From Cyprinodon diabolis (lineage: Eukaryota > Chordata > Actinopteri > Cyprinodontiformes > Cyprinodontidae), in the NCBI GenBank assembly GCA_030533445.1, contig CM060072.1, positions 16,449,267 through 16,513,266 of the forward strand: a stretch of DNA of 64,000 nt, read 5' to 3'. Position 1 is the stretch's first letter. Each line of letters begins with the position of its first letter. Of this stretch, positions 21,881 to 35,374 are shown one piece after another. The notes below the pieces were generated by a model. The model saw nothing but the letters and a program-made list of their open reading frames with translations. It made no database searches and was not told where the DNA came from. Made by a program: the position numbers and the translations under genes.

Positions 21881-24085
21881 CCTCATCAACCCATCACTAC
21901 CTTCAAGTATGACTCATATTTTTCGTTTATCTCCAGTATACAATTTTTCTTTCCATTTTCTGTGAGTGCAGAAAAAACCACCACCCTCCTCGTTTTCATG
22001 GGCCCCTGATGTTGTTTACCTACAAGCAGAGGTGGATAGTCCAGGTCCAAAAAGTACAAACTCTGCCTTGTTTTTCTTCATCCTGCTCACTTAACCAGAT
22101 GATTAGCTCCTCACGTGGTTAGTCGGCATTGTGGAGCTGGAAATGCAAACGGTTGGAACTGAATTCAATACAGGCTTTCTGGGCCAGGATTATCAAACTC
22201 AGACGACTGTGCTCATGAAATAAATAATTAAACCTAAAGCTCATCATCCATTTTTCTTCATGTCCATGCAGTGCAAAGAAATTGGAAAATAAGATAACAG
22301 TTTGCTATTCATTTTCCCATTTTGGGTCAATAAAGAAAAAAAGCAGAATATAAATCCATGCATTCACACACACACATAGTTAGGGACACATTAGAGTGAT
22401 CATTTAACCAATTAATAGTCATGTTTTTGGACCGTAGGAATATCTGGAGAACCTGGAGAGAACCCATAAATGCATACAGAAAAAGATGTATCCTTTGGTT
22501 CCCTATGGCAGGAGTTATTTACAATATCAGCAAATATAACCCATTCTATAACCTAAACAGAAAAAATGGTGTGTTTACTGTAGAGTTTGTTTGAATGCCT
22601 TGTGGAGTAGAAATCTGGATTTGGCCATCTCATTTCAGACACTGGAGCACGCTCTTCCTGTCTCAGTGCTCCTCACTTTTATTTATCATTTCACTGCAAG
22701 CTCAGCCTGAAACCATCTCTCCCTCCCAGTGGCATTCCAGTTCAGTTCAAACTGTTTTTCTCTGTGCAAATGCTTTTCCCTTCTGTGTGCGTTTAGATAT
22801 TTAGAGCGTGCTTCCCTTCCCATTTGTGCTGTCAGCCCTGCATTTGCTCGACCCTCAGGGGCCTTCATACTGTACAAATACTGCAGATCCAATGAAAGGA
22901 AGCAGAGCAAAACGAAAACTTCCTGAGGGATGAAATCAGAAAGTGAAAAGAAGTCCAACAAGTACAGTTATAGGAACGGAAGCTATTATAGCAATAGTTT
23001 TTCTTATGAAGATGTAAAAGCATTGCTGCCCATTCATCTGAGAGGCTTATAATTCCACTAAAATATTTAAATCCCAGAATGACATCAATATGTGGCATTG
23101 ATTAAAGTGGGACTGATTGAACAAATGAACAATAGGCGATCATAGTTTGTCCCGAAATTATTTGCGTCTTGCCTGGAGCACCTCCTTTTCTAGGATTATA
23201 AGTTTTATTTGTATTTCAGACTTTGGTCCAACTTTGTCAGTGAGGAACGTATAATCCTGGCAAATATTACCCTGAGAATTTATTGTGTATACTACAGTTT
23301 ATTTCATTTCCAAAACCTAAAAGGAGTCACCAGCCAGCCTCATTGCTTGTGATAAACCTATGTTTGTATGTGTCTGCCTACCCCCGCTATGATAAAAAGC
23401 ATAAACATAATATCCTAGTTTCCTTTATCATGGCTTATAAGAGAAAGGGTGTTTTTAATTACAGGGTGAAGATTTCTGATAGTAAAATGTCTGCATCCTG
23501 CAAAATGCAAGTATTAGAGTAAGACCACATAAAACAATAAAGCCAGCTCAATAATCCAAGCTGGATCCAAATGTTTTATTTTATTTTAATAATTTTAAAA
23601 CTTGCAGAAAGCCTTAAAGTTTTTTAATAAAATTGAATAGCTTAAGCTGTACATTTCTTGCCTAGACTGCATGCTGCTGCTTGGATTCTACCCCTTCTCC
23701 ATCTATAAGTTGACTGCTCTGGAGCCCTTTAAGGGTGCCCAGGCCCCTGGGGGACTTTCAGCTTGATCTGCATTCATGAAGAATGTGCCGATCAAGCAAA
23801 ACAGTCAAACTTCATCTAAAAAACTAACTTTTTTTTTAATTGCACAAATTCACAAATTATATGAACATTAAAGTCATCTCTTACAAATGTCACAGCCTGC
23901 ACTTAGGGCAGAGTGCAGATGATAAAGCTTGGCGTTTGGTTGTTGACCTGCTTGCAAGAAACTTTTTTTTTTTTTTTTTTTTGCCAAAAAGGATTTAAAA
24001 GGACTAAACTATATAAATTACAATTTCCTGGGTGCTGAAAAATCTTCTACTGACCTCAGTTTGGGAATTTAAAGAGGAAGGACAC
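21881..24085. other. Intergenic DNA
   Basis: Frames of up to 91 codons are unrecognised. A 19-20 bp T run lies at about 23964-23983. No gene or transposon end seen. Confidence 0.5.
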
Positions 24086-24089
24086 CAGG

Positions 24090-26540
24090 AGGGGTGGCTA
24101 TATTTTGGTAAAGAATGCCTGGACTCAGTAATAGATGTCATAAGATTAGGTGTGGCTTGGTATATCTCAGTACATGTGAAACAGGATGACAAATAATTTA
24201 TTATCTTAAATGTCTATTCTGCACATGAATGTCATCATAAAGAAGAAGAATACCTCAGTAAACTTGCATATATTACCTTTTTTATACCAAATGAGAAGCC
24301 AAAATGTGTCTATGTTATGGGTGACATGAGTGCAGACATCTGAGATAAAAACTAAATGTTTGCTAAACACCCTTTTCATTTTTGTACAGATTTTATATTA
24401 TTATTACATTTTTTAAATTATTATCATATAATTATTTCTATTATAAGTCAAGTAAAGAACTGTTGCCAGCTGCAGGTTAAACTTATATAAGAGAAGTCTG
24501 GCATACTACGTCCTGGTTGGACCATTGTATCACTACAGCGGATAACCATAATGGTTGGATACACATTAATATCTTATAGAAAATGTCCACTGTTGATCAC
24601 ATCCCCTTTGAGGTATCAGTTAGATTTGACCATATACCCAAAACTGTAAGTAAGAGCAGTATTAAAAATCAGACGCATATAGACTGGACTTCTTTATCTA
24701 CTGATCAAAAAATTTGTTACTATGCCCAAACTGATCAATTTTATCTACCTTTAACTTATCAAGAGAGGCAGTTACTTGTACAAACTGTAACTGCTCTAAT
24801 ATTGGTCATAGAACCAATATAACCGGATTATATTCTGAGATAATTGAAGTGCTACTGGCAGCTAGCCTGCCTTATAATAAAACTAATGTAAAGAATAAAA
24901 ATGGACCAGGCTTGAACACATGTGAGTCCAAATTTCACAGTGAAGCCCGCAAAGCTACTACTTATTGGGCTCTAGCAGGTAAACCTAGGCAGGGCCCTAT
25001 ATTTGAACATAAAAAGCTTTCTAATGCAAAATACAAATGTGCACTACACTTCATTGGACAGAATGAGCAAACCATGAGGGCTGAATCCTTTGCAAAAAAG
25101 CTTTTAGGTAAGAATGCAAAAACCTTCTGGAAAGAGATTAAAACTATCAATAATAGTAAATCCTGTCTCCCTTGCACTGTCAATGGTGCTTCTGGGGTGA
25201 ATATGATTGTAGATTTTTGGCAGCACCACTACAGCAAGTTATTTACCTGTGCACAGAGTGAACCCTTCCATGTTGGCAAGGTTAGTTAAGTAGAATCCAT
25301 CAAAACACACAAGGTCTAGCAATAAAAGTACTGTCTGTAAACAAATCTACAGGAATGGATCTTATTGCAGCTGAACATCTCAAATTGGCAAGTCCAAGGG
25401 TAGTTCCTCTTCTTCCTTGTGCTTCACATGTTTTATTATGCATGGTTTTATTCCTAAAACCTTGATTTCTGTTCTTATACTTGCGATTAAAAACAAAGCT
25501 GGTAAAATTGGAAGCTCTGAAAACTATAGAACTATAGCCCTAGATAGTACATTGCCTAAAGTCTTTCAACTAATTCTTTTGCCACGTTTGCAAAGATAAT
25601 TATGTCTACAGACAATAAATTTAGGTTCCAGTCTAGACATGGCACTGATATGTGTATATATGGCCTAAAACAATTACTGAATAATTTTAATTATTCTGCG
25701 GTCTCTGTGTTTTTTAGATGCCACCAAGGCTTTTGATCATGTAAATCATAGAAAACTCTTTTTTAAACTGTGCCAAGCTGGTGTGCGCAAATATATAGTA
25801 AGATGTCTATCCTATTAGTATACTAATCAAACTATGTCAAATGAGACAACTGTGTGTCTGTCTCTTTTCATGTATGCAATGGAGTCAGACAAGGAAGCAT
25901 TTTATCTCCTATGCTGTTTAATTTTTACATGAATGACCTCTCTAAGCAGCTAAACTGTATAACGGGCTGCATGGTTGGTGATTCCATTGTTAATCATGTA
26001 ATGTATGCTGATGACCTAGTAGCTTTTAGTCCAAGTTCAGTTGGTATTCAGAAGCTGCTGAATGTCTACTTAATGTAAAATTTAACCCTTCAAAAAGCAT
26101 TATCTTGATTTGCCAAACTAAAGAGTGCATAAATAGAGTATTTCGAAATTCAAAACTGTCTAGGACTCTATTGAATTTTTCAAATTAAGTAAAATATCTT
26201 GGCCATATGCTGCCAGACCGTCTTTCTGATGTTGAGAACATTGACAGTGAGGTTCTAATGTTATATGCTATGGCATATATCCTTATCCGTGAGTTTGGAT
26301 TCTGTTCTGATGAAGTGAAACTGAACTTGTTTAGGTCATATTGTAAATCTCTGTGTTCATCACATTTGTGGTGCAACTTTGAAAAATGCAAGTCTTCAAA
26401 GATTAAAGGTGGCCTATAATGATGCATTAAGACTTTTATCAAAGGACCCAGATGGACCAGTGCCAGTGAACTCTGCTTGCGTCAGCACTTTGATGTCTGT
26501 TTTAAGAAAGCGTTTGTCTAAATCTAATTGTCGTTTAAAT
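24090..26540 (+). pseudogene. Decayed LINE (CR1/Rex1-like): endonuclease plus reverse transcriptase
   Basis: Endonuclease traces come first: GVAWYIS-like reading at about 24150, VYVMGDMSADI at 24310, TSWLDHCITTADNHNGWI at 24510 and the DHIPFEVS end at 24597. A linker domain follows (KKLLGKNAKTFWKEIKTINN, 25095). The reverse transcriptase shows SSENYRTIALDSTLPKVF (25520), CNGVRQGSILSPMLFNFYMN (25873) and the catalytic YADDLVAFSP (26007). The C-terminal region, FRSYCKSLCSSHLWCNFEKC (26330), resembles Rex1/CR1-type LINEs. Many stops and frameshifts occur, so it is long dead. No 3' tail is clearly seen. Subfamily assignment is tentative; LINE identity is firm. Confidence 0.85.
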
Positions 26541-26544
26541 TAGT

Positions 26545-27560
26545 CAAATAACATAATCATCCTACTTTTGACTAATGTTAAACATAGTGCAGTAAAATAC
26601 TAATCTGCACTATGGAGACATTGGTATGATTGTCTTTTGGATGGGTAGGAGTTGCTTTTTATTGTACTTTTATTCTTCTGTCGTTTCTTTTTTTATCAAA
26701 TTTTTATGTAATTTTGACTCTGAGTCTGTAATGAAATCTATCTATTGCGTCTGGATATTTTTACTAGTTATATCCTGCTATGGTTGAGCAGAGAGAAGCT
26801 ATATTTGTGCTGATAGTGTATTTTATGCTGAATCGTTATGTTTTGGAAAAGTTAGCATTTGTGGGAGCCTTCAAATTTTGACAGCCATCGACACCATGCT
26901 GTGACACAATTAGGTCAACAAATAACGCTTTATGTTTTCACACAGCTAAAGGTAGATACTGCATTTTAAATCCTCACTTTTTTGCAACTCACTTCTGAAT
27001 TTCAGGACGTACCCCAAAAAACTCAAACACAGACAGTAGAAATAATTTAATTTAATTTATTTATTATTTCCACTTTATTTTAATGTAATATCAAAAAAGT
27101 CAATATTTTTAATGTACTTCAATATAAATGATGCTGACCAGCATTACAGACAGGAGAAATATATGCATATCCCATCATTACCTCAGTGCTTTTAATCATA
27201 ATTTTTATATTTTTTCCTCTATTTAAGTGGAATATGTTGCTTGGTTACTATATCGTGGAAAGAGTCAGAGCAGTTTTAAAACTTTGACTTTTTATCGGCC
27301 CTGCAGTTCTTCATGGCTTATCATCCACTTATCTTCTCCGACTGCAGCTTCCCAGCTTTATCCGACCCGTCACCACTCCAAAGCTGCCTCTCACAGTCTG
27401 TCCCTCCCTCCTCTCTTCCCCCCAAAACCCTTTCTCACTTTATACCCCATCTCCTCTCCATTCTTATCTCCTCCTCCTTGATTATCTGCCCCTCTTCGAT
27501 TCCCTCTTTATCTCTTCTTCCTGTCGTGCTTGTGTTATGACCACCCTGATTCTTCTTCTG
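26545..27560. other. AT-rich then C/T-rich intergenic DNA
   Basis: Nothing coding is recognised. From about 27340 the + strand becomes strongly pyrimidine-rich, leading up to an exon-like stretch at 27570. Confidence 0.5.
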
Positions 27561-27683
27561 CCCCCCCAGCCCACTCCGTGCGATAACAGGCCCAGGCGGC
27601 GTGATGGATTTCTGGAAGGCCAGAAACTGTTTGCTCCGAGGCCGCTGCACCTCCGGAGAATGCTGGATAAGCAGGTCACTTGA

Positions 27684-28825
27684 AGTGGAGAAAACAGCTG
27701 ACAGAAGCAACGAGCAATGAGGGGGAGACAAAGTTTGGCCACCCAGCAATAAATGCATCTCTTATTTTTATGCTTGCAGGATGGGGGCTTATTGAAGAAT
27801 AGGCCATTTTCAAGTAAAAAGCTTAGAATAAAGAAAAGAAAATATGGTTTGATCCAAGGAATAACCTAACCTGACAAGTATGATGAATGAATAGGAATAT
27901 CACTTGGAGGCACTGTTGCAGAGAGTTTCCACACATATGATAGATAAAAAGTCATGCATGAAAATCGATGACGTAGGTTTACAGCAGCAGGTCTGATTGG
28001 AAAGAAATATATATAATCATGTTTATCCAGGATGAATTCATAAGAGGGTGCATGTCAGGACATAAAGTTTGTATAGCCACCCCTGGATGTTGTCTACAAA
28101 GCTTCTTCTTCAGAAATCACCAAGAACACTCATGTCGCTGCAGGCCGAGGATAACAAAAATCCACCCTCTAATACCCTCTCTCCTCCTCCTCTGTCATCT
28201 CTCTGCCTCTGTTTTCAAAGACAAAAACATCTGCAGGCAGCAAACTGTCCGCTGACATCTGAAATTATGTGTCACATATGAAGACTTTTCTCTAAAGACT
28301 CCAAATGTGCTACAGACATTTTGAAACTTTCATAGCGATCTGCAGCTGCAGAGGTGACATGAAGAGAATTACTGAGCTGATTTGATATGGAGATGACAAA
28401 TAATTTATGGCGAGGCATAACTTTTTGTTCTGACACCTAATAAAAGCTATAAAACAAAGGACTCAAACATATTAGTTTCCAAATTATAGGTCATTGCTAC
28501 AACTTTTTCATAAAAACATCATCATTTAGAAAAACAATACACCCATAGAACATCCTGAGTGATTTTTTTTAGAATGGATGAAGAAAAAAAGCTTTATGAT
28601 ATAGATTTGCAAAGCTCTATCTGTATAAACCACAACACCTTTAGACAGCGTTACACCTATTAGAGATATTCCAATCGTCAAACATGGTAGTGGCTAAGTG
28701 ATAAATTCTGCAGGTATGGAAGGTATGGTTTTCACTATTTACAACATATACAGATATTGCTGTATTATTAAAATTGAAGAACTCTTTGCAGTGTTGTCAC
28801 TTTTGCATTACATGAATAAGGACTA
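27684..28825. other. Intergenic DNA, nothing recognised
   Basis: Small frames at 28019-28281 overlap on one strand and match no known family. Confidence 0.5.
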
Positions 28826-28829
28826 CCTT

Positions 28830-29021
28830 AATCTCAAAAGATAGGCTGTATTTTTTTGAAAACATTTCCAGAAAATACTTTGAAATGCAAGCTGTCTTTA
28901 GGAGATCATCATTACATTTGATCATGTAAAACTAAGTTGCAGGGACTGTAACTAAATATAAAAATTGCCATCCATCCATCCATCCATCCATCCATCCATC
29001 CATCCATCCATCCATCCATCC
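28830..29021. repeat. Duplicated flank plus (CCAT)n array
   Basis: ATTACATTTGATCATGTAAA and CTAAGTTGCAGGGACTGTAA repeat the segment at 7496 and run into about 54 bp of CCAT units (28968-29021). The L2-like body that follows the array at 7638 is missing here. Confidence 0.8.
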
Positions 29022-29725
29022 TTGTAAATGAGGAGTTGTCCATGGCTCTTAGATCAAGGATACTTCTCTCATTCCATTTCCAAATCTTTGCCACATGCAT
29101 ATTGAAATTGAAATGTTATCCTGACACAAGGAACTCTCCTAATTAGATAAAGTACTTGGGGAAATATTAGCTGTGACACGCAACAGGCAGGTATTATTAG
29201 GGTTTAACGGACTCAAACATCATAATCCTAACAAATCCATCCATCTTCTTCCCCTTATCCATCGGAGTCACACTCACTTATTTTACCCAAAGGAAAAAGG
29301 TCAGTTTAATTGTGAATCAAAAGCCAAGCCTATTGTTTGTCTCATAGAAAGCTCTCTGGGCTGGCTGGTTTATCCTCTTAAACAAGGAGTCTATACTTTA
29401 TACAATTAGTAGCCTAGTCACAAAAAATATTTAATGTTAAAGCAATCAACCTTAAAAGCAACAGCTAGTCATCTAGACACACCTATCATTCACATGTTTT
29501 AATGGTTTTGATCACTTTTGTGATTGATGTTTATAAATGTTGGAGCTTTTCCTGTTTTTCAATGTAGTCCTGGTTCTCTGACTCTAACTGAATGTGCTCT
29601 CTTTCATCCAGATGTTGCTTGGGAGATGGCGCGGTGCTCGTTTGCCTGGCTGTGTTTTCTAGACGGGGCCACCTGTGGAGCTGGTTGACAGTTGCCTTTT
29701 ATATCTCTGCCTCTTTTTTCTATGT
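29022..29725. other. Intergenic DNA, nothing recognised
   Basis: No coding or repeat signal that I can support. Confidence 0.5.
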
Positions 29726-29727
29726 GA

Positions 29728-29985
29728 CCGCTCACACTGAGCCTGGTTCTGCTGGGAGTTTCTTCTTATTAAAAGGGAGTTTTTCCTCTCCACGGTCGCT
29801 ACATGTGTGCTTAGTGTGAGGGATTGCCTTCGAGTCAATGAGTCGATGCAATGAACTGGTTTTCTTCAGATGGAAAACTTTGAACCAATCTGACTGTATG
29901 ATCTGGTTGAATTGTCTCTGCAAAGTGCCTTGAGATGAGATGTGTTGTGAATTTGCGCTATATAAATAAACTAAATTGAATCACT
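29728..29985 (+). repeat. L2-like LINE 3' UTR and tail
   Basis: CACTGAGCCTGGTTCTGCTG through TCTGCAAAGTGCCTTGAGAT to GCGCTATATAAATAAACTAA. This is the best preserved copy of the tail family also seen at 10770, 14404 (minus) and 44038 (minus). Confidence 0.85.
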
Positions 29986-29989
29986 TGAG

Positions 29990-32900
29990 TGATCAAACTA
30001 TTGGGTGGATTCAAATAAAGGCTGGTAAATCCTAAGTTATTTAACACATCTACATGTAAATAGGAGGAAATGGAAGCAAATATTTAGAGCTCTTCTCTCA
30101 TCCATATCTTTAAATCTTATACCAAATGTCTTCAGTGTATAGCATAAAGAAAGGAAATGGCTTTGATGTTTGATAAGCTTGGCCATTGCTACTATCAGAT
30201 GTGTTTATAAAGACCGCTGTTGTTCTAAGTTTCACAGAAATTCCTTTAATAGGTTGTTGCATGTATTGAGGGATGAGAAAAATGGATGATAAAGAAGAAA
30301 AGGTGCTGTGCATAAAGTAAGGCTATGAAGGTAGACCCCAACATACACATCTATCTTTTTTTACATATTAGATTTTTTCCCCCCACAATGACCTGTTACT
30401 ACTTTTCTAAGGATAGATCTGCTACCTGTGCAGGATGGGTGGATTGTTGGATGGCAAACAGAAGTTGAAAGCATGTCCAGATAAAAAAAAAAAAATTGAT
30501 GGATTTAGGCACAGATGTGAGAATCCACAGATAGACACCACTTGCCAATGTCCCTGGCCAGAATTCAAAGTCCAACCCTTCCAATTAACCCCATCTGCCC
30601 CATTTCATGGTCTGTACCAAGGACCCTTTCAAATGATTTGATGATAAGATTTGTGGAGGTAGCAGGTGATGATAAGCTACAGGGGATTGTAAACAATTGT
30701 AGTATCATCATCTAATCTATCCTTTAATCTTTAAGAACAATTACTTTCTAAAATAAGAGTTTTATTCCTCCCTCAGTCATTTATATAAGGAAGATAATGT
30801 TTGTGACAGCAGTGAAATAAAAGAACAAATTCTTTTGACACACTTCTACATGCTTGCGTTGGATGTAGAGTTTATTTGACAAAGATGCAAAGTGCCTAAA
30901 AGTTGTTTTTAATTAATGAAATGTGAGATGTGTGCTGTGACAGACTGAGAGACCCAAAGGGGGATTCTCGGGCCGCCTACAGCTGAAGTTAAAATATGCT
31001 CCAACTCTTTTCCTACCCCTCAGGAAAACAACTTGCATATGTCTGTAACTGATTTCGGGCTGAAATGCTCAGAGTCAGGCCTCCACTATGAGTCAAACCA
31101 AAGCTGTAACTGTTCAGAGAATCAGTTTGAACAGGGAGGAGGGCGAGCCGCAGGAGTTAGACAAAATTAAGAGCTCTGCAGTTCTGACAGTGTGTGCCTT
31201 AAAGCCTTAACAATCATCCTCTGCCCAAGATGTCAAGCAGCTCTGGACTACATAAAAAAAAACCCATAGCAATTTAGAGTCAAATCATACAAAAATACCT
31301 CTTATCTCCAATTCTGACAAGAAACATGGTTTTCAAAAAAGAACTGAGGCACAGATTTTAATAAAGTTTAATAACTTATAGAAACAAGCTGCTGCTCTAT
31401 CGCAAAGGCTGCTCTCTTTGCCAAAGAAAACAGATTTCTGTATTTATAATCAGCAATAACCTCTCCCTAATATCAGTTTTAATGTAGAAGATAACATCAT
31501 GGCTCCCGTGGCTCTAAACAAAGCATTTTATTAAATCTAAGATAGAATGACTCAGTTTAATGTGAGGTACGTTTGTTTTTCACATCTTTAGATAATATTT
31601 TATTAGTAAACAAACATGGAGCTTCTGTGGTCCTGCATATAAAATAATAGGCCAATAAGAAGACATACTTATCTACTTACAAAGTAAACCAGATTCACCT
31701 TTTAGACCTCAGAGTTTTTCAATTTACTTTGAAACCTCAGTTATCTTTTGTTTACCTGACACCTCTTGGTTTGACGGGTGATCTACATGGTTTTAAGAAT
31801 ATAAAACATACAGGAACTTTCTGTTTTAAAGCAGAGAACTTGTTGAAAACTTGCTCTTAGTCTCTAGTAAATAGATTTTAAATTTTTACATTTGTGAAAA
31901 GAAATAAGCCTAGCTAATGTGGGATAAATGTGCAAGGAAAAAAAGCAGAAATATGGCAAATATGCCATTTTACTGCGGCTTTGGAGTTAAGTGCAATTAA
32001 TATAATTTTTTTTTTTAAACAGTAAAAGTAATGGATAGGAAGCTGTATCCTCCAGCAGTTGATAATCATGCTCTCTCTCTGGCATGAGCTGACTAAGTAG
32101 GGGATTTTGGGATGCTGTCAAGCAGACGGACTCTGGACACACAAACAAGCTCACGTGTTCATAAACAATAATACTGAAAATCAAATAGACCACCAGCTCA
32201 TTGTTTTTCACATCATGCTACATTTCCATAAACATATATTTCTTCCAAGCATACCTTATGTTTTCTGTAAGTCTGTCTAATTTTTCTTCTTTGTCTTCCA
32301 ATTTTTCTCTAAAGGCATTTTTTTTTTTTTGAAAGTGTGCTCTAAAGATTTCCACTTTTTAACTAACAATTTGTTTATCAGTGTTTCTGTGTAAATCTTT
32401 CCATTACTTTGCCAATTTGTATATTTATTTAGCTGTTGTTTTCTCTATTCATCTATCCATTTGTTCAACTGTCCATTTCTAAGGTTTCTTAAATGACCGC
32501 ATCCAGGTAAAGACATTTGGTCCACTTGTTTGCTCTGGACCAAAAGGAGAGTTTTGATTTTGCGTTTGTTTTGTTCTGTTCACTTTCAAACATTTTTCCT
32601 TCTTTTTTTTTTTTTTTTAACTGAACCAAAACCTCTAAACGAATGAGGACTGTTCCTATAACATTGGACAAAACTGAACATGGCATGTTATAATAAATAC
32701 TTTAATATACGCCGTTTTAAACAAGTTACATATTAGAGTTGAATTAGTTTTAATGCTTCTTGGTAGAGAAATAAAACTATTTTTCTGAAGTTGTTTTTTT
32801 AGGGCATTAATGTTTCTATGAACAGCCAAATGGGAATGACATCATGTGACAAACTGTAAATAAAACAAAGCGACAGGCGCTTCGGGTCTGCCCACTGAGT

Positions 32901-35370
32901 GGATGTTGTGGATACAGCGGCCTGATAAAAAAAGAGATCTTCGTATTTAAAAAAAAAAAAAATGCAAAACAAAAAACAAACAGAAGAGAACTGAATAAAA
33001 CTGCTTTTAGGCTCCAGATTTTTAAGGATACGTCAAAGGCATGATTTTACAATTGATGTTTGGGCAGCAAACTCCAACTCAGATACACTGAGATTGCTTT
33101 TCAGGTTTCAGCCTCTTCCCTCCTCCTTCTCCTCATTTAGTCCATGCCTGCGGGGACGGATGAGGTTTTAAGGGGCTACATCACAGAGTAATGAGATCCC
33201 GGTTTGAAAATGGCTTCCACAAACTTGGATTCACCTCAATGATCCCCATCCACCACGAGCTAGAGAACCCATGTCTGTCATTTGTGAGGTTCAGACCAGG
33301 TGAGTCAATGCTCTCTCTTCTCAGTGGAGAAAGTGGAAATGAGCCATAAGATACTGGCTTCACATGACATCACACTAACCTAAATGTTTCATTCTCCGAT
33401 CAGCCTCTAGGACACAGTCAGGGTGAATGTTGGGATGAGTCAGGGTCACCTGAGGCGACAATCCACACCACAGAACCGTGACTCATATGGAGGTTTTGCT
33501 GACGAGAACAAACTAATTGGCTGAACAAGATTGTCCTCTATAAAACAAGCTATTGTGTAACAGATGAGACTTGAGGAGAATCAGTGATTTGGAGTTTCAT
33601 GGGTTTTTGCTTTTCCTGTTTGCACCACAGCTGCTAATAGAACTCAGAAGGAGAAGCTGAAGCTCATGACTTTAAGTCAGCCAGTCACCTGAACCACCTA
33701 CTCTTCTTCATCGGTTAAATTCTTGACATCTCAAAATATAACAAGAAGCCTGTTCATCATTATGTATGTCCAGGGATAAAAGCAGTTTTAAATTCTTCTG
33801 TCTTAAATACTCAAAAGATAAACAACAAACCCAAACATATAAAATTATTTGATCAGTCTGTTATTTATTTTACTCTTGGACTCAATACCATCTATTTGCA
33901 TTTATTTTTCTTATGTATGTAGGATCATATTTCAAATTAGAAGTATAAGAGTTTAACATTAAAGGAGCTCACCATCATGCTTGAACTGTTAACCTGTCAG
34001 GCATTACGTCTGGTTTACATTGCAAGATAATTATTATGATTTTTGATCTCCTTTCCAGAGGCCCTAATCATCTCCATGGCTTTTAAGATAATCTTATAAA
34101 ATGTTCCCATCATGTGATAGGATCGGTTTATTCTGCTCCCTAAATCCAAGGGAGTGCAAATTGTGTACTGGGATGTGTAGCCAATCAGAAAGAGTTTCCA
34201 GAAGAAAAATAAAAAACTCAAAACATTTAGCACGTATCTTAATTTCTTCTTCCTGGTTGGCTATATTTATATGGTCTGAAATTGCGTTTGATCTCGAGAG
34301 GATTCTTGAGATTGCCTGTCTGACATTTTAATGTTCTTGAGTGAAATTTGTTGTTGTGTGGTGAGCTGTACTTTCTACGTGGCTGTGGACATGTAGGGTA
34401 GGGCAAACCTATTGTATCTAGGATTCTTTGAGTTGAAGATCATTGACAATTTCAAAATCTTGCAGTGTGAACCAGAAATAAAGTGTTTTAAAGGCAACTT
34501 TAGCTTGAAAATACACAACTGAAATGTTTATAGCTCAACAGCTGTTACGTCTAAATGCAGGTGTTCAGTACCCATGCTAAGGTAGGATATAAGCAAGGAC
34601 TGTTTCAAAGAAACCACTATTGCAAGTAGTATTCTTATTTATTTTTCGTTAAGCAAAGACGCTTAAAATTTTCTGAGCATCTCCCACATATTATTTAACT
34701 AATCTATGAAAACCAACATTAAAATCCTTTCTGAAAACCCAGAAAAAGCTTTAGATTTTAAAAATCAGCATCTCGACAATAACTGCAGTAAATTAGGACT
34801 GAATCAATTGAAGCATAATTTATTCAACAAAAGATTTATTGGGCAGTGAGCCAGTTGGAGCTGTCATTTTGACACGATTTCACAAAGATTTAGCAAATGC
34901 ATTTTTCACTTCAAAAAAAAAAAAAATCTGATCAAATAAGATTTGCCCCAGAGGATCATTTTGCTGCTCAGTGCTTGCTCTTCTATAGCTAATGAGACAT
35001 ATTTTAGTTTCTCATGTCAGCCTCATTCAGTTTCTATTTTTTCTCAAAAGTTTCTCCAGTGTTTCTTTTAAAATTCACCAAGAAAAATAAGGGAGTACAG
35101 GTGTCATTGTTGAGATTTAAAGGGGAAAGTTGGCAAAACTTGAATTTACACATTCACACCCATTCATACACAACCTTGTCCCTCAAACACTTACATGCCA
35201 TCATGGCAACCCAAACTGTGACCAAAAAACTGTTTCTGATGATCTATTTTTACAGACTTTATAAGCTCAGAATAGAAGGATCCAGTAATTTGAGGCAATA
35301 AAATGGTTAGATTTCTCATAAAGTTTTATTAACAGGAACGGGCAGTCTGAACACAAGTACGCTAGGGTCA
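29990..35370. other. Long intergenic stretch without recognised elements
   Basis: About 5.4 kb of AT-rich sequence with homopolymer runs and no transposon end or coding family recognised. One exon-like stretch with a strong splice donor (33181-33300) is given as a finding. This is the longest part of the window free of visible mobile DNA. Confidence 0.5.
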
Positions 35371-35374
35371 GTGT

